In this document: positions 12,601-24,545 of the stretch, piece by piece | Numbering within the stretch: the first letter of the stretch is position 1 | Layout of the letters: each line of letters starts with the position of its first letter | Origin: Prunus persica | Lineage: Eukaryota; Streptophyta; Magnoliopsida; Rosales; Rosaceae | NCBI RefSeq assembly: GCF_000346465.2 | Contig: NC_034009.1 | Location: 44,794,240 to 44,858,239, forward strand | Direction: 5' to 3' | DNA length: 64,000 nt | Position numbers and translations under genes: made by a program | Notes under the pieces: model-generated | Told to the model about the DNA's origin: nothing | Databases searched by the model: none | The model's input: only the letters and a program-made list of their open reading frames with translations

Positions 12601-12980
12601 ACTAGTTTGGTAACACGTTTGTTTTTATTTTTCTATTTTTCTTGTTATATGTATATATATATATATATGGGGGAAATGTGTGGGATCAAGGGAGAAATGA
12701 AGGAGAACGTGTAAAATAAAACTGGAAATTGAAAACTATTTGTACCTACCTTTACTTATATTTGGATGAAGAAATTTAAAACTGAGGAATTCAAAAATGA
12801 TAAAAAATACATACATAGGTTTATAATATGAGATTTAAACAGAAAAATGTTAAATTCTTTTGTACGAGTAATAACTCTCAAACAATAAAAAATCTAAGGA
12901 GGATAATAGAGACTCGGGTAATGGCCAAATAGTAATGAATAATACTTTAAATTATTCTTATCTATAAACAAAAAATTTGG
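12601..12980. other. AT-rich spacer
   Basis: Contains a TATATA tract at about 12651-12668 and no coding or transposon features I can support. Confidence 0.4.
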
Positions 12981-12985
12981 AATTT

Positions 12986-13245
12986 TGTTGTAAATGCATG
13001 AGTTGATGGATGACCACCATACCTCTTAATATTCCACCGTTGGATTTTATGTAACCTATGCACTAAGTATTTGTAATTAATGCTTGTAACCTATAGGTAT
13101 ATTGTAAATGATGGTATTCAATCTCCTATCTTGTAAGCCTATAAATAGGTGGTTCTACCAAAGATTAAGGGAGGAATAAACATGGTGAAGCTTTATCTTT
13201 AGCATATCACTTCTCTCTGAATTTTTTCCCTCTAGTTTTATAACA
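12986..13245 (+). repeat. 5' LTR of the copia element
   Basis: 260 bp, starts TG and ends CA, and matches 16006-16265 almost throughout. A TATAAATAG promoter-like motif is at about 13140-13149. Confidence 0.85.
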
Positions 13246-13499
13246 CGTTATCAGCACGACATTGCTCTTGGTATGTTTTCTTTCTCTGAATTTTCTTTCT
13301 TCTTATATGAGCTAGAGTCATCACATGGTATAGAGTTTCTTTGTACTCACCATCAGACTTCATCATGCTTGTTTAAGAAAAAAAAAATTCTTATTCTTAT
13401 TACATATGAATATAATGCCATGTTTTTGTTTTTATTTGTTTGTTTATTTAATTTAAAGTATGATCTTAATTATTATGATGAGTTTGAATTATACAAAAG

Positions 13500-13930
13500 A
13501 TCAGGGGCCCGAAGTTCCGTGATCCTCATCATATAACTAGATTAGGCTATAGAGTCCTTTTGATTGAATCAGAACCTGAAGTTCTTTGATTCCAAATAAT
13601 TGAGGGCGTGAAGTTCCGCGAATTTAAAGAGCACATAAGGACATAAAACTCCTCGATTTTGTATTAATCAAAATCAGAATTCCATGAGGCCTACATATGT
13701 CAAGAACTTGAACCAGAAGTTTCGAGTACATATACATCGATTTGAGTATGAAGTTCAAAGCACAACTATTAATTCAATTTATTTAGATCTACGTATTCTT
13801 ACCTGAAGTTTCGAATATATATTGATATGAACATGAAGTTCATAGTTTTTCATGGATCTTAATACTATATATGAACTTGAAGTTCATTACTTATTTGTGC
13901 CTATATGAACCTGAATTGGTTGGAAATCCA
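13500..13930 (+). repeat. Degenerate GAAGTTC motif array in the copia leader
   Basis: Short blocks built on (A)CCTGAAGTTC or TGAAGTTC recur about nine times (for example near 13510, 13577, 13607, 13706, 13750, 13803, 13830 and 13878), roughly 25-70 bp apart. The spacers also share ATGAA and GAAC words. It lies between the 5' LTR and the first coding traces. I know of no assigned function. Confidence 0.5.
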
Positions 13931-15784
13931 ATTCTTAAACTTGTAGTTTTATCTACATATTGAATCCACATTAATATTGGATTATCTTGGAATTTCATAA
14001 TCTTTAATTGATTTATTTTATTCCTTGTTTATACCACTTTACTTATTTTATTATATTTTATTTTATTTATGTTAAGTTATTAATTAATTTCGTTTTACAA
14101 TGGTAATGTTTTGTATTACCGCCCCAATATTGATAGCCAGAGGCGTCTATTGGAGAAACTTCCTACTTTCTTTTGTGGGTAGGAAGTTTATGATGTTATG
14201 AACCAAAAGTTCTTGAGGCCCCAATATTACACAACTATTATAGTTGAAGATTATGATGTCATGAACTAGAAGTTCATTGACCGAATAACTTTTATGTTGT
14301 GACATGACTATCTTGGCAATCCATGTCCCACAATGATGCATAAGATTTTTATAAATTTGTAAGGACATCGTTTAAAGACTCAAATTATTGTCTTGTCCAA
14401 CAATATCATTACAAAGATCGCTCACAAATAAAAGCTGTCATAAGATCATCTCAGTCAAAAATTGACTTTGAGCCATCTTTCCTGAAATAATTCAAGGGGA
14501 TATTTGTGAGCCTATACAACATCTAATTATGGATCACTTCACCAGTTTTACTGAATGTGCCTACTAAATGGTCACATATTTGATAACGACTGTGAGTTTA
14601 TTTTCCTACATTTTGAGACAATTTTCCCGCCGTTAGGGGGAGAAATGACAATTCCTAAAGAACGTCGTGAAATAGTGTTGAATCAATCCGCTTTTGTCTC
14701 ATCAAGATAATGCATATATAAGTTGTACATATGCTAACATGGATTGATATTCTCGTATCACAATCCATTAACATGGTGACTATATATATAATGCATGCCT
14801 GAAGCATGTCAGAAATATAGGTTCTAAAGACTTAACTCCTCAGAAATGGAGATTATTTGAAAAATTCAAGCCCTATAAAAAATAACGCTCTATAGGAGGT
14901 TATGATCCACATATTCTAAATAATTCATTGTAAAAGAGATGTTTGTCCCATAAGTGACAACATAAGCCCCTGAAGAGGCATTGGTACCCTAAAGTAATGA
15001 GATGCTTATAAATTATGCATGCGCATGCACATGAGAATTGTGGGATCACAAATTGATGATACATTTGGTTTATTAGTAGCTACTACAATCATCAAGGGCT
15101 ATGATTATATTAAATCACGTTTCATGAATGTCGACAAGTTAAGTGATTGGCCAAAAATGGAAATAGGCAATTCCATTTATCACTAAATAAGAAGAGTTGG
15201 ATATTGAACCTATAACTCAAACACCAAATTACAAATGTTCAGTATGAAGGTTACGAATTGGTGTTTGTGAAGTGAAATAAGATCACTAATATGATATAAG
15301 GTTTCCTGGGAGAGATATGTGGTTTTAGTCTCCAATCTCATCGTAAATGCATCCACATTTCTATAAGTGCGGTTGTTACTTTAACGCAAAACTTATAGTA
15401 TGTGTTAAATGCATATTTATTAAGACTATATGATACATGGAAATCCTCAAAGCTCATGAAATATTTGAGATATATCAGATGAAGCAACCTCTTGAAGGAT
15501 ATAAAGTACCACAATATTCTTAATTAAGAGTTAACACTAAGAGTTTGAGTATTTTGAATTCAAATTTGATATTGTTGTAACATATTCTAACTACTAAATT
15601 AGTTGTTGATACTCCTAAAGATTTCAATCATTTGAAAAGTGAAAAGCAGGTTAAATAGTGTGATAGATGATCATGTATGAAGACAATGTTGCTTGTATTG
15701 CTCAAATCAGAGAAGGAGAGATATTAATCAGGGGGAGATATCAATCAGGGGGAGCATCCCAATTCTACTACATTCATGGCATAT

Positions 15785-15970
15785 GCGCGTTGTACTCTTT
15801 TTCCCTTCGACTAGGTTTTTGTCCCACTGGATTTTTCCTAGCAAGGTTTTAACGAGGCAATATAAGCTCATCCAACACCATATCAATGATTTAGAAGAAA
15901 GTTTCACTCTTTTTCCCTTCGCTTTGGTTTTGTCCCACTGGGTTTTCCAAGCAAGGTTTTTAATGAGGGA
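15785..15970 (+). repeat. Duplicated block near the copia 3' end
   Basis: A block reading CTCTTTTTCCCTTCG, then GGTTTTGTCCCACTGG and AGCAAGGTTTT occurs twice (about 15795-15850 and 15907-15961). It lies just upstream of the purine tract and 3' LTR. Such duplications are common in the 3' region of plant copia elements. Confidence 0.5.
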
Positions 15971-16005
15971 ACTATGTCATTGTATGGTGGACATCCAAGG
16001 GGGAG

Positions 16006-16265
16006 TGTTGTAAATGCATGAGTTGGTGGATGACCACCATACCTCTTAATATTCCACCGTTGGATTTTTATGTAACATATGCACTAAGTATTTGTAATTA
16101 ATGCTTGGAACCTATAGGTATATTGTAAATGATGGTATTCAATCTCCTATCTTGTAAGCCTATAAATAGGTGTTCTACCAAAGATTAAGGGAGGAATAAA
16201 CATGGTGAAGCTTTATCTTTAGCATATCACTTCTCTCTACATTTTCTCCCTCCAGTTTTATAACA
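16006..16265 (+). repeat. 3' LTR of the copia element
   Basis: 260 bp, preceded by the purine-rich AAGGGGGAG and followed by the AATTT target duplication. It differs from the 5' LTR by a few substitutions and small indels. Confidence 0.85.
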
Positions 16266-16291
16266 AATTTTTATTTATTTAAAAAAGAATA

Positions 16292-16710
16292 TATTTAAAG
16301 CAGTCCCCTTCTATTGAGGGATCCCTCAAATAATTTTATTTGAGGGACGCCCTTTAGGGTACCTTACAATTTTTTTCCCAATGATCCAAACCATTTATTT
16401 TTTAGGTCTTCATTTATAGATCATCCTTACAAAAAATTAGACAAATCAGAAATCGTTTCGACATCTAATTGTGTCTTACAAAATCAATGAACACGGTGCT
16501 TCAAGAAAATGCTAAAATTTCAATAACTTAATTGAGTGGTCAAATGATATCGGATTCAAGTGATTTTTTGTAGAGATGATCTTTGAATGAGTATCTACAA
16601 AATAGACGGTTTGGATTAGTGAAATACAATCCAGAGTGGGGCCTACAAGAGGTGTCCCTCAAATAAGCTTATTTGAGGGATCCCTCAATGGAAGCTCTCT
16701 GTATTTAAAG
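16292..16710. mobile_element. 401-bp MULE-type MITE with 9-bp TSD
   Basis: The element at 16301-16701 is flanked by TATTTAAAG at 16292-16300 and 16702-16710. Its ends form inverted repeats: CAG...TTGAGGGATCCCTCAAATAA on the left, mirrored on the right as TTATTTGAGGGATCCCTCAA. Each arm also carries its own inner palindrome (GAGGGATCCCTC). It inserted 26 bp beyond the copia target duplication. No coding capacity. Confidence 0.75.
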
Positions 16711-16859
16711 AGTATATCCAATAGCTTTATAAGTCAAGCACGTACATTTGTTCCTTTTCTCATGTTACAGCCCACAAATAACCATACAGTGTTACATTTC
16801 TATCGCATTTATTATTCAAACGCACTTTGTCAGGAGGAGTGACATCTTCAAAACGATCT

Positions 16860-17799
16860 ACTAAAACCAAGGTCTAAAATATCGATGATATCGAAAATAT
16901 CGGTAGTCCAAAAATATGGAAATTTCGATGAAAATATCGGGATATTATCGATATCGATAAAAATTGAATAAAAACCATGGAAATTGTAAGAAAAACTTGG
17001 AAATTTTTATTGAAACTTTGGAGAATGTCTATTTAGTCAATTATCTATGAGTTTATCACAAAAAATTAGAAGGAAATGCATTGCATGATGGATTTAACTA
17101 ATTTAAGTTGATTATACAGCAAGCGGGCAAACACTATGAGTGTAAAAAATATGTAATAATTAATGAAAAAAGATTAAATACACCGTAATCATTCATATAT
17201 AATGATTTACTATAATATTTTACACTTTATACATTGCATGGTAAGATACATGAATGACTTAGTACCACATAGAGTTCCTACAAGGTTCAAATTTTTCACT
17301 ATCTTCATCATCTCTATGTGTAGAGTAAGTGTATTGTGAAGAGTAGTCATCAAATGATAAATCCCCAAAATAGTTTTGCATGTAATTGTTAACATACCAC
17401 CCATATAAATATAAATATTTTAGCATATTATCACAAAAACATAAGTGATATGGTGTTTAAGGTGTTGGAGGAGTAAAATGGGAGGGGTTCATATCCTCTT
17501 TGTGCTTTTTTCTCCGCTTTTTCCCTTTTTTTTATTTTTTTTTTATTTTTATTAAAACTTTTTTTTCCTTCACATCGATATTTTCGATATTTTAGCGATA
17601 TTACACCGATATTTTGACAAAATATTGCGGAAATGTGAGCGAAATTATCGACATCGATATTTTTCGATATTATCGTCGATATTGTCGATATTTATACGAT
17701 ATGTACATGGATATGTACCGAAATATCCGTGATTCAAAAAAATCGAAATATCCTCGATATTTCCTCGATCTTATCGATATTTCAGACTATGACTAAAAC
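16860..17799. mobile_element. 924-bp TIR element rich in ATCGATA, 8-bp TSD
   Basis: ACTAAAAC occurs at 16860-16867 and 17792-17799. Between them the termini read CAAGGTCTAAAATATCG (left) and, reversed, CATAGTCTGAAATATCG (right). Both subterminal regions (16870-16960 and 17575-17780) are packed with GATATCGA/TCGATATT words. An 8-bp duplication suggests a hAT-class element, but the interior has no transposase. The class is inferred from the duplication length only. Confidence 0.6.
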
Positions 17800-17830
17800 A
17801 TAAGGATGAGCAGTTCGCCAATGTAAAGGA

Positions 17831-20053
17831 TGGAATGTAACACCCCGACCCCAAATTTAACCCTTATTTAATTATTTAATTATTTAAGGGCATTTTGGTC
17901 ATATTTTTAACCGGAGAGAGTTTGGGGCAGTGACTAGTATTTTTGAATAGGTCATACTGAGACGAGTTCATAGACATGTAGTGGGCTCGAATTGGAGTTG
18001 TAACGAGAGAGATATGGTCAAAAGAAACCCAGTGGCACAATCGTAAATATTTCAAAATGAGATTTTTATAAAAATTTGGTTTTCTCTCTCTCTCTCTCTC
18101 TCTCTCCCCCCGCGGGTCTCTCTTTCTCCTCTCTCTCGCGCGTGACAGCCTGCCACGTTTTGGACGGCCGTGCTCTCCTCCGGCCACCGATGACGACGGG
18201 ACCGGTACCAAAATGACCGGGCCGTCGTCCTCTTCCTACCCCAACCACCTCCCGCCGCGGATTCGCCGGAATCTGGAGATGAAGCGGTCGACGTCGTCCA
18301 AACTTCAAAGCCGCCGATCTCCCTCCTCCGGCCACCAATTCCGTCGACCCAGGTATGGATTTTGGACCTCTCGAGCTGCTCTAGCTGATGGTTGGGTAGG
18401 ATTAGATCGATTCTTAGCGTAGACAACTCAATTTTCAAATTGAAAATCGGCCGAACTTCGGCCGCTGTGATCGGCTATTTCCGGCCACTCTTTTGGGGTA
18501 GGTCCAAGAACAAAAGTGGCTCCAAATAGGGTGTTATACCTAGGGTAGGAGTTTGGAGCCGTGGTTTTGAGATTTTCCGGCGAAGCGTTATCGCTTTGGG
18601 CACCACGCGCTGCCGGCGGGTGCGGCGGGGCATGGGCACTGTGGAAAAAGTAGCACTATGTTCCGATGAGATCCTTAGGTTGTCACGAGTGCGTAGGATT
18701 TCGCGGATCTCAATTCGGACGTCGTTTGACTATCGAACGGATAATCGCATATTGTGCGTTATTCGGGTTCGATAGGTTGGGACCGTTGGATGGTCCCAAA
18801 ATTAATATATGTTAATCTAGGAATTTCTATAATCGTGTAGGAATTCACGGATTGTGAATCGGAGCCCCGGATGTTCCAAATAATAATTTAAAGTTTATAT
18901 TTTATATTAACTGTCAGATCGTGCGATTGTGAGCAATCTGACCGTCCGATGTGAACCAAACTTGTAGGACGAGTGTCCTATACCTTGTAAAACCCATAGG
19001 GATTTTCGGATCCGAAATTGGAGGTCGTGGGCTCCGCAGGTCCGTTTGACCAGGGTTAGGGTAGTTTGACCCTTGGTTGACCGTGAGTCTCCCGGAATAA
19101 TCTCACCTTTCCAAAGGAGATTATGGAGTGCTAGACTATTGTGGAGGGTTACACAATATTATAATTAATTTATATGATTATAATTATATATGGTTGTACA
19201 AGGGTACAACAAAGTCTAGAATGTCAGTTTGGAGTGCTATACGCACTACTTTAGGTACCTCCCCGGATGTTGGATTTAGTACAAGTACCACCAAGTGAAA
19301 GTGAGGTCCCACGTGGCGTAGGTTATCCGGCGTGCCGACAGGCCCCATACGTGGCGTTGGTTGTACCGGCGTATGGGGAGATTTGTGATATTATGTTCAG
19401 GTCTCACGTGGCGTAGGTTATCCGGCGTTGAGACAGGCCCCATACGTGACGTTGGTTGTACCGGCGTATGGGGAGCTATGTGATATTGTGTTGAGGTCGC
19501 ACGTGGCGTAGGTTATCCGGCGTGTCGACAGACCCCATACGTGGCGTTGGTTGTACCGGCGTATGGGGAGATATTATGTGAAATACAGATAAATGAAATA
19601 AGGTATCGTCCAAGTGTGGAATTGAGTTTTATGAAAGAACTACGTGTGGCTTGATCCCTCAAGGAGGGTACGTAGGTAGCCTAAGGTTATTAGGTGCAGC
19701 CGCAGACTAAATGTTAGTCATAATTTATATTTGAATTTATTGGTTGCCTTGTTTAAGGCATGCATTGATTTGTTAGTGTGTTTGGTAGTTAATTGAGAAT
19801 TATTGGAAGGCCGAAAGCCGTTTGTATGAATTGCATGAAATTATATTGTGCATGCTGCCCGTTGGGAATATTAAATGTGTTTTTATACAGGTTGAAATTT
19901 TGGGAAATGTTCAATTTATAGGGGAGACTCTGCCGAAATTTCGGCAGGAAGTCTCGGTTTTTAGTAAGTAGGTCTGGCATCGGGGTGATGTCAGGAATTC
20001 CAAAGGGTTCGTCTCGAGTATTGAGAAAATTCGGGGCGGGTCCTTTCATGGAA
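17831..20053 (+). mobile_element. Solo LTR, 2213 bp, probably Ty3/gypsy
   Basis: A unit starting TGTAACACCCCGACCCC at 17836 and ending GGCGGGTCCTTTCA at 20048 is flanked by a perfect TGGAA duplication (17831-17835 and 20049-20053). No internal retroelement region or second LTR is present, so it is a solo LTR left by recombination between two LTRs. A GC-rich part with CT-repeats (18080-18420) produces open frames on both strands that look like chance. The strand is given by the TG...CA reading and is not otherwise proven. Confidence 0.75.
19304..19580. repeat. Three tandem 95-bp units with internal hairpins
   Basis: Units start at 19304, 19399 and 19494 (exact 95-bp period, the last one slightly short). 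Each unit has two related halves around ACGTGGCGTAGGTTATCCGG and ACGTGGCGTTGGTTGTACCGG. Each also has a perfect 9-bp inverted repeat, CCCCATACG...CGTATGGGG (for example 19343-19351 with 19370-19378). The arms are unchanged in all three copies while surrounding bases vary. It lies inside the solo LTR. Confidence 0.85.
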
Positions 20054-20096
20054 CTTCATAACAGATATGAAAAATAAAAATAAATTTAATAAATAC

Positions 20097-20457
20097 TATA
20101 GCCGGTCAGCTATACTATTTATTAAATTTTTTTTTAAAAGGCCCCGTATAGCCGCGCGGCTATACTTTTGAGATATATTATATTTAAAAGGTATACCACC
20201 TCGGCTATACTATTTATTAGTTTTTCGAAAAGAACCAGTATAGCCGCGCGGCTATACTTGTTGGATATACTATTTTAAAAGTATGGCCGGTCGGCTATAC
20301 TATTTATTATTAAAAAAAGGACCGCTTAGCGCTTAGCGCCTAGCGCCTAGGCGGGCTTTTATTTATTTATTTATTTATAAATAGTATAGCCAATCGGCTA
20401 TACTATAAATTTAAAAAAATAAATAATAAAAAACGCAGTATAGCCGCACGGCTATAC
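20097..20457. repeat. Cluster of GTATAGCCG-CGGCTATAC palindromes
   Basis: Perfect 20-bp palindromes GTATAGCCGCGCGGCTATAC occur at 20146-20165 and 20238-20257. Near-perfect versions lie at about 20097-20114, 20200-20212, 20281-20300, 20384-20403 and 20438-20457. They are separated by TATTTATT-type AT spacers. A GCGCTTAGCGCCTAGCGCC run with GCCTAGGC is embedded at about 20324-20355. No gene is present. Confidence 0.8.
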
Positions 20458-21298
20458 GTTATAAATAAATAAATAAATATGTATAATATACATATATAGA
20501 CGTATATTATTATTATAATATACACATGTACATATTATAAAAATAATATAGGTATATATATGTAATATATTATATACATGTATATATAATATATATATAT
20601 ATATTATACATGCATAGTTTAAATGTATATTTTCTCTATAGGAGATTAAAGTCAAATATCGTTTGTAGAAGAAGAAAAAAATCGTATACATTTTATCATG
20701 CATAAATTTTCTCTGTACGAGAAAAAAATCCAATGTTTAAAGCTGAGGGTTAGAGACCTATCCCGAGTTCATGACATAGAAACCAAATATTCATTATCAT
20801 CCACTTAACTTTGCTTTGCATCGACAAACTCATTTAATATTAATGACAATCCATATCTGTCAAATCAAATATCATAGTCAGTTCTATTTTGTTCCATTGG
20901 CGGATCCAGCTACAAGAGATTATAAATTTGAGATTCTTTTAGAAAACGTTGTAACACACCCATAACAGATTCTTTTTATACATAATTATTACCTCTTTTT
21001 TAATCGGATGGCCTCACAAAACAAAGCTCCTATTTACAAACAAAAAAAAATCCTTCCAACCGTAAAGTTTAAAAGACCACAAAAACGACCCGTTAAAAGA
21101 GGAGAGAGAGAGAGATCCGTTAAAAAAAAGAAAAATAATAATAATATTTTCATTATATAGAGATGCAACATTAATAGAGTCAATTTGAACTCTAGTCCAA
21201 TTAGTTTTTTTTTTTGCCTTAAAAAAAAAAAAAACCTTGGTCCAGTATGTTTATGTGGTGTTAACTAGTCATCTCATAATTCGAACTGTTCATTCTTT
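20458..21298. other. AT-rich spacer, no gene seen
   Basis: Long ATATAT/TATACAT tracts occupy 20470-20630. A one-ended ATTGGCGGATCCAGC word at about 20897 resembles a hAT terminus. The open frame at 20452-20733 is low-complexity Tyr/Ile text and is not a gene. Confidence 0.5.
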
Positions 21299-21303
21299 GT
21301 TTC

Positions 21304-22779
21304 TGTTGGGGCCTTTTTTATTCCAGCAGCCTGACGAATGGGCTTGGGCTGCCGTAAGAAGAGAAGTGAGCAAAATTCCCCAAGTGCCTGGGTTCGACGC
21401 CAAGCGCCTGGAAGAGTGTTTTTCGCAGAGTCTGATGAAACTGTTACGAAAACACTCTCAGGCTTCCTTCACTAATAGCCCACACAAACTTAACCAATTT
21501 TACAGAAGAGCTTGGCTTGGAGAGCATGTGGCATGGGAGCTAGGCTTTTACAGGTTTATCAATTTTGAGAGAGAGAGAGAGATGAATTTTCCTATGGAGG
21601 ATGGAGGTTTAGAGCAAGCAAAGGAAGATTTGGCTGATTTCCTTCCTAATGGAGGAAGAAAACGAATGGAGGAGGAGATGGGGTGGCTTGAGTAGATTTT
21701 CCAGCTGCTTGACAATGCTTGGTCGAGCTCTGGAAATGGGTTGGTCTCTATGGGTAGCAGAAGTCCTCCTTTTTATAGCCACTAAGGGTTCTAATTCCGT
21801 CATACTTCCCTCCCTCTTTCCATTGTTTTCCCCCACTTCGTCTTCTTTGATGAATCCCGTCCGCCCAAGACACATGGGTAAGGAACTCATTTGTGGTTCC
21901 AAGGTCTCGGTTTTGCTGGCCCTTCTTCATAGAGGTGAAGAGCCGCTTGCTTTTCTCTCGATCTTTCCTATGCAAGCTGCCAGAACAATGGGAGGGAAAG
22001 GAGCTACGTTTTACTCAACGAGTAAACCTCTTGCTCGTGTGGATTTCCTCTGGTTTTTGAGATGGTTGCTGTTGACTCTCTTGGATAGGGACAAAACGTG
22101 CTTGGCCAGATATTTTACAGAGAGTCTGGGCTGGGCTTTTCTTTCCTAGGCTTTGAATTGGTGATATGTCATTCTGGGTCAGTCTGCTGGGCTTTTCGTC
22201 AAGCTGCCGGAAGCAGCTTGCCCTATTGCACTTTAACAGCACGTTTAGGCCTTCTAATTGTCCTAGCCTTTTCTAACAGGCTTTGCACTTTTTTTCTAAG
22301 GTATTGGGTCATGCTCTCTCTTCTCTCATGCTAACCCATGTATTTCGTGCCGAAGAAATAGGCTTGAGTTTTGGGCCCCCCAAGTGACCCGAAACTACCA
22401 TTTCCTTGGCTCGTCAATGGGTCCTATGAAAGCCCGTTGCCATCCATACCACAACCCGTTCAAGCAAGCCCCGGGTAATTTTGGTGGCTTGGGCCCACCT
22501 AAGCTTGTAACACATTTTGGTGTTGGCATGGCGGTTCCGACACCTATGCTTGTGCTTGGATTTTTATCCTATCATCATAGGCTATAGCCGGGTTCAATAG
22601 GAGTGAGCATGTTTTTTGTAAAGTTAGCATGTTTTTGGTCTTCCCGCACGCGCTTGTTTGGCGTGGCATGTGGCCCGTAGCTCGTATTAATTCGTTCCCT
22701 AAATTCTCTTGCATTTACTTGTCCCTATTGGGCCAATAGTCAACTTGGGCTTAGCCCCTTGGATTTTTGGGCCTCAACA
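21304..22779 (-). repeat. 3' LTR of the Tat element (1476 bp)
   Basis: On the minus strand it begins TGTTGAGGCCCAAAAATCC and ends GGCCCCAACA. It pairs with 34563-36035 over its full length with single-base changes and 1-bp indels. Open frames inside it (21649-22149 and others) recur in the other LTR and show no known domain. Confidence 0.93.
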
Positions 22780-22800
22780 TTAGCCCCCTTGATTATTGGG
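22780..22800 (-). other. Polypurine tract of the Tat element
   Basis: On the minus strand the bases immediately before the 3' LTR read AATCAAGGGGGCTAA, a purine-rich stretch suited to priming plus-strand DNA synthesis. Confidence 0.6.
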
Positions 22801-24545
22801 GCCATGAGCAAATGGTGAGATGGGCCAAATAATCAAACCTGGCCCAAAAAAAAATCAAACCTCTGCCACTAACGTGCCCTTCTCGCTTCCCGCGTACGTG
22901 CTGCCATGATTGTTTTCCAGCAGTCTCGCCTATTCCCCAGGTACGCTTCCATCACATCTGTTTTAATTTATTTTATTTTATTTCTCTCTTCTCTTTTCCC
23001 TTCGACTTCCTTCTTTTGCAGGTGTGACACCTGCATCCCTTGTCTTCTTCTTTTCATTATCGCTGGCCTTCATTCACGCACAGGTCTAGAGGGTTTCGAA
23101 AGAAAATTGCGGAGGGGTGCCATCCATAACTGCCGATCGGTTACGCCTGGAGAAACCGCTCGCACCCACCGGGAGAAGTCACCGACTCGCTTTAAAATCC
23201 CTCATTCTTCTCTAATTTCTTCTTCAATATGATAGAAAAGAAAAACAGGTTTGGCAGAATCACTTTGCAAGACGCGGAGCCACTCCGAGAGCAAGAATCG
23301 CCAGACAGCCCCTCTTCGTTTCGATTTCGGCTAGCCGCTGGAAAAAAATTACCAAGGACAGTGGTAAGCACTACTCCTCCTCTTTTCTTTTCGTGTTTCT
23401 TTGTTCTATTGCTGCATACACTTTCGCACATCTCCCATACACGGACATCAGGGAGTGAAAATCCCTTCCTTTTGTTTTTTCGTTTTTCGTTTTCTCTCTT
23501 TTTCTTTTGGAGAACAGTACCCCCTTCACAGCCCCCCCTTTTGCTGCGTGTTCGTCCCTTTTCTTATGTTTCACAATCGGGCCACCGATTGGGGGTTTTA
23601 AACTTTTAACCAATAACAACCATCCTTGTGCAAATTCAAAACCTTTAAGCTGTATCTGACCAAAGTGGAGAAGCCATAAGCACTTATATCGACCCCGCAG
23701 TCTCCTTCCAAGTAATTATTCTCTTGTGACTTGGTTTCCTCTTAATCTTGCATCGAATAGCCCCTCCGCATGATGATATTGCATTAGTTCCGCTGTTAGC
23801 GTATTCTTGGCATGAAATCCTGTAGATGTATGCATGCCCAACGATCGTGAAGGTGCTGGAACCTATATATTATTATGACTATTTCCTTATTCCTTTCTCC
23901 TTTTTTTTTTTTTGTTTTTTTTTTTGCAGGTATCTGTGACCTTATTAGCCTTGCCATGGCAGCCATCCTCCCACCAATTATGCTGGACCACCACTATTCT
24001 GTGGATGATGGTCTCAAACCAAGAGGCCCCCTTCTGCTGCTCGAAGATGCCCGTGAGACCGCTGTTGTTGGTAATGAACCAGCACCTGACTCTGCCCCTG
24101 TGATCGAACCTGCCTCCATTTCTAGGTGCTGCATCGAGAAGGGCCTGTTTCCAGCAGTTCCCCTATTTTTCCAATTTCCTTGTAGCATCAGCAAAAGTTG
24201 GTCCGAATGGGTTGACCTCGAGCTGGGGATCCCTCCACATGCAATATTTTGCGCAGAGCACAGGTCTTAGATGCTATCTTTCTCTCCAAACTGTGGGACA
24301 TTCACATTGAAGCAAAGATACTTCGCCACGTGGTCCGGAGGTGGAGTGCTGCAACCCATACCTTCATATGTCCATGGGGAGAATTTACTCCTACCTTAGA
24401 AGATGTAGCGAATATTTCCCGCCTTCCGGTTTGTGGCGACCGAAACCCCTTCAACATTGCCCTTACTCCGGAAGAAGTAGACAAGCTTGCAGTTTTACAG
24501 AGAGGTGCCCCCACTTCTCCCAGCACCTCATTACGGTTCAGTAAT

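Larger units (their letters stand above)
12981..16270 (+). mobile_element. Degenerate Ty1/copia LTR retrotransposon (3280 bp, 5-bp TSD)
   Basis: Two 260-bp LTRs (12986-13245 and 16006-16265) begin TGTTGTAAATGCATGAG and end TTTTATAACA. They are flanked by a perfect AATTT duplication at 12981-12985 and 16266-16270. A primer-binding-site candidate (TATCAGCACGA) follows the left LTR, and a purine tract AAGGGGGAG abuts the right LTR. The interior is decayed. Traces of polyprotein in plus orientation include an integrase-like remnant (MTIPKERREIVLNQS near 14645-14690) and a copia RNase H remnant (YEDNVACIAQI at about 15672-15704), separated by stops and frameshifts. At 3.3 kb it is shorter than intact copia elements, so large parts of gag-pol are gone. 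Confidence 0.85.

Noticed and set aside
18052..18438. Open frames on both strands in a GC-rich stretch
   Set aside because: Inside the solo LTR. The CT-repeat and GC bias keep all frames open, and residues are Arg/Ser/Pro rich without a known family.
19304..19580. Considered as a CRISPR-like array
   Set aside because: Whole 95-bp units are repeated head to tail without unique spacers, in a plant LTR.
20452..20733. 93-residue minus-strand frame
   Set aside because: Low-complexity Tyr/Ile text from TATA repeats.
21649..22149. 166-residue plus-strand open frame, repeated at 34906-35406
   Set aside because: It lies inside the LTRs and its presence in both copies follows from LTR identity. No domain, signal or splice context supports a gene.
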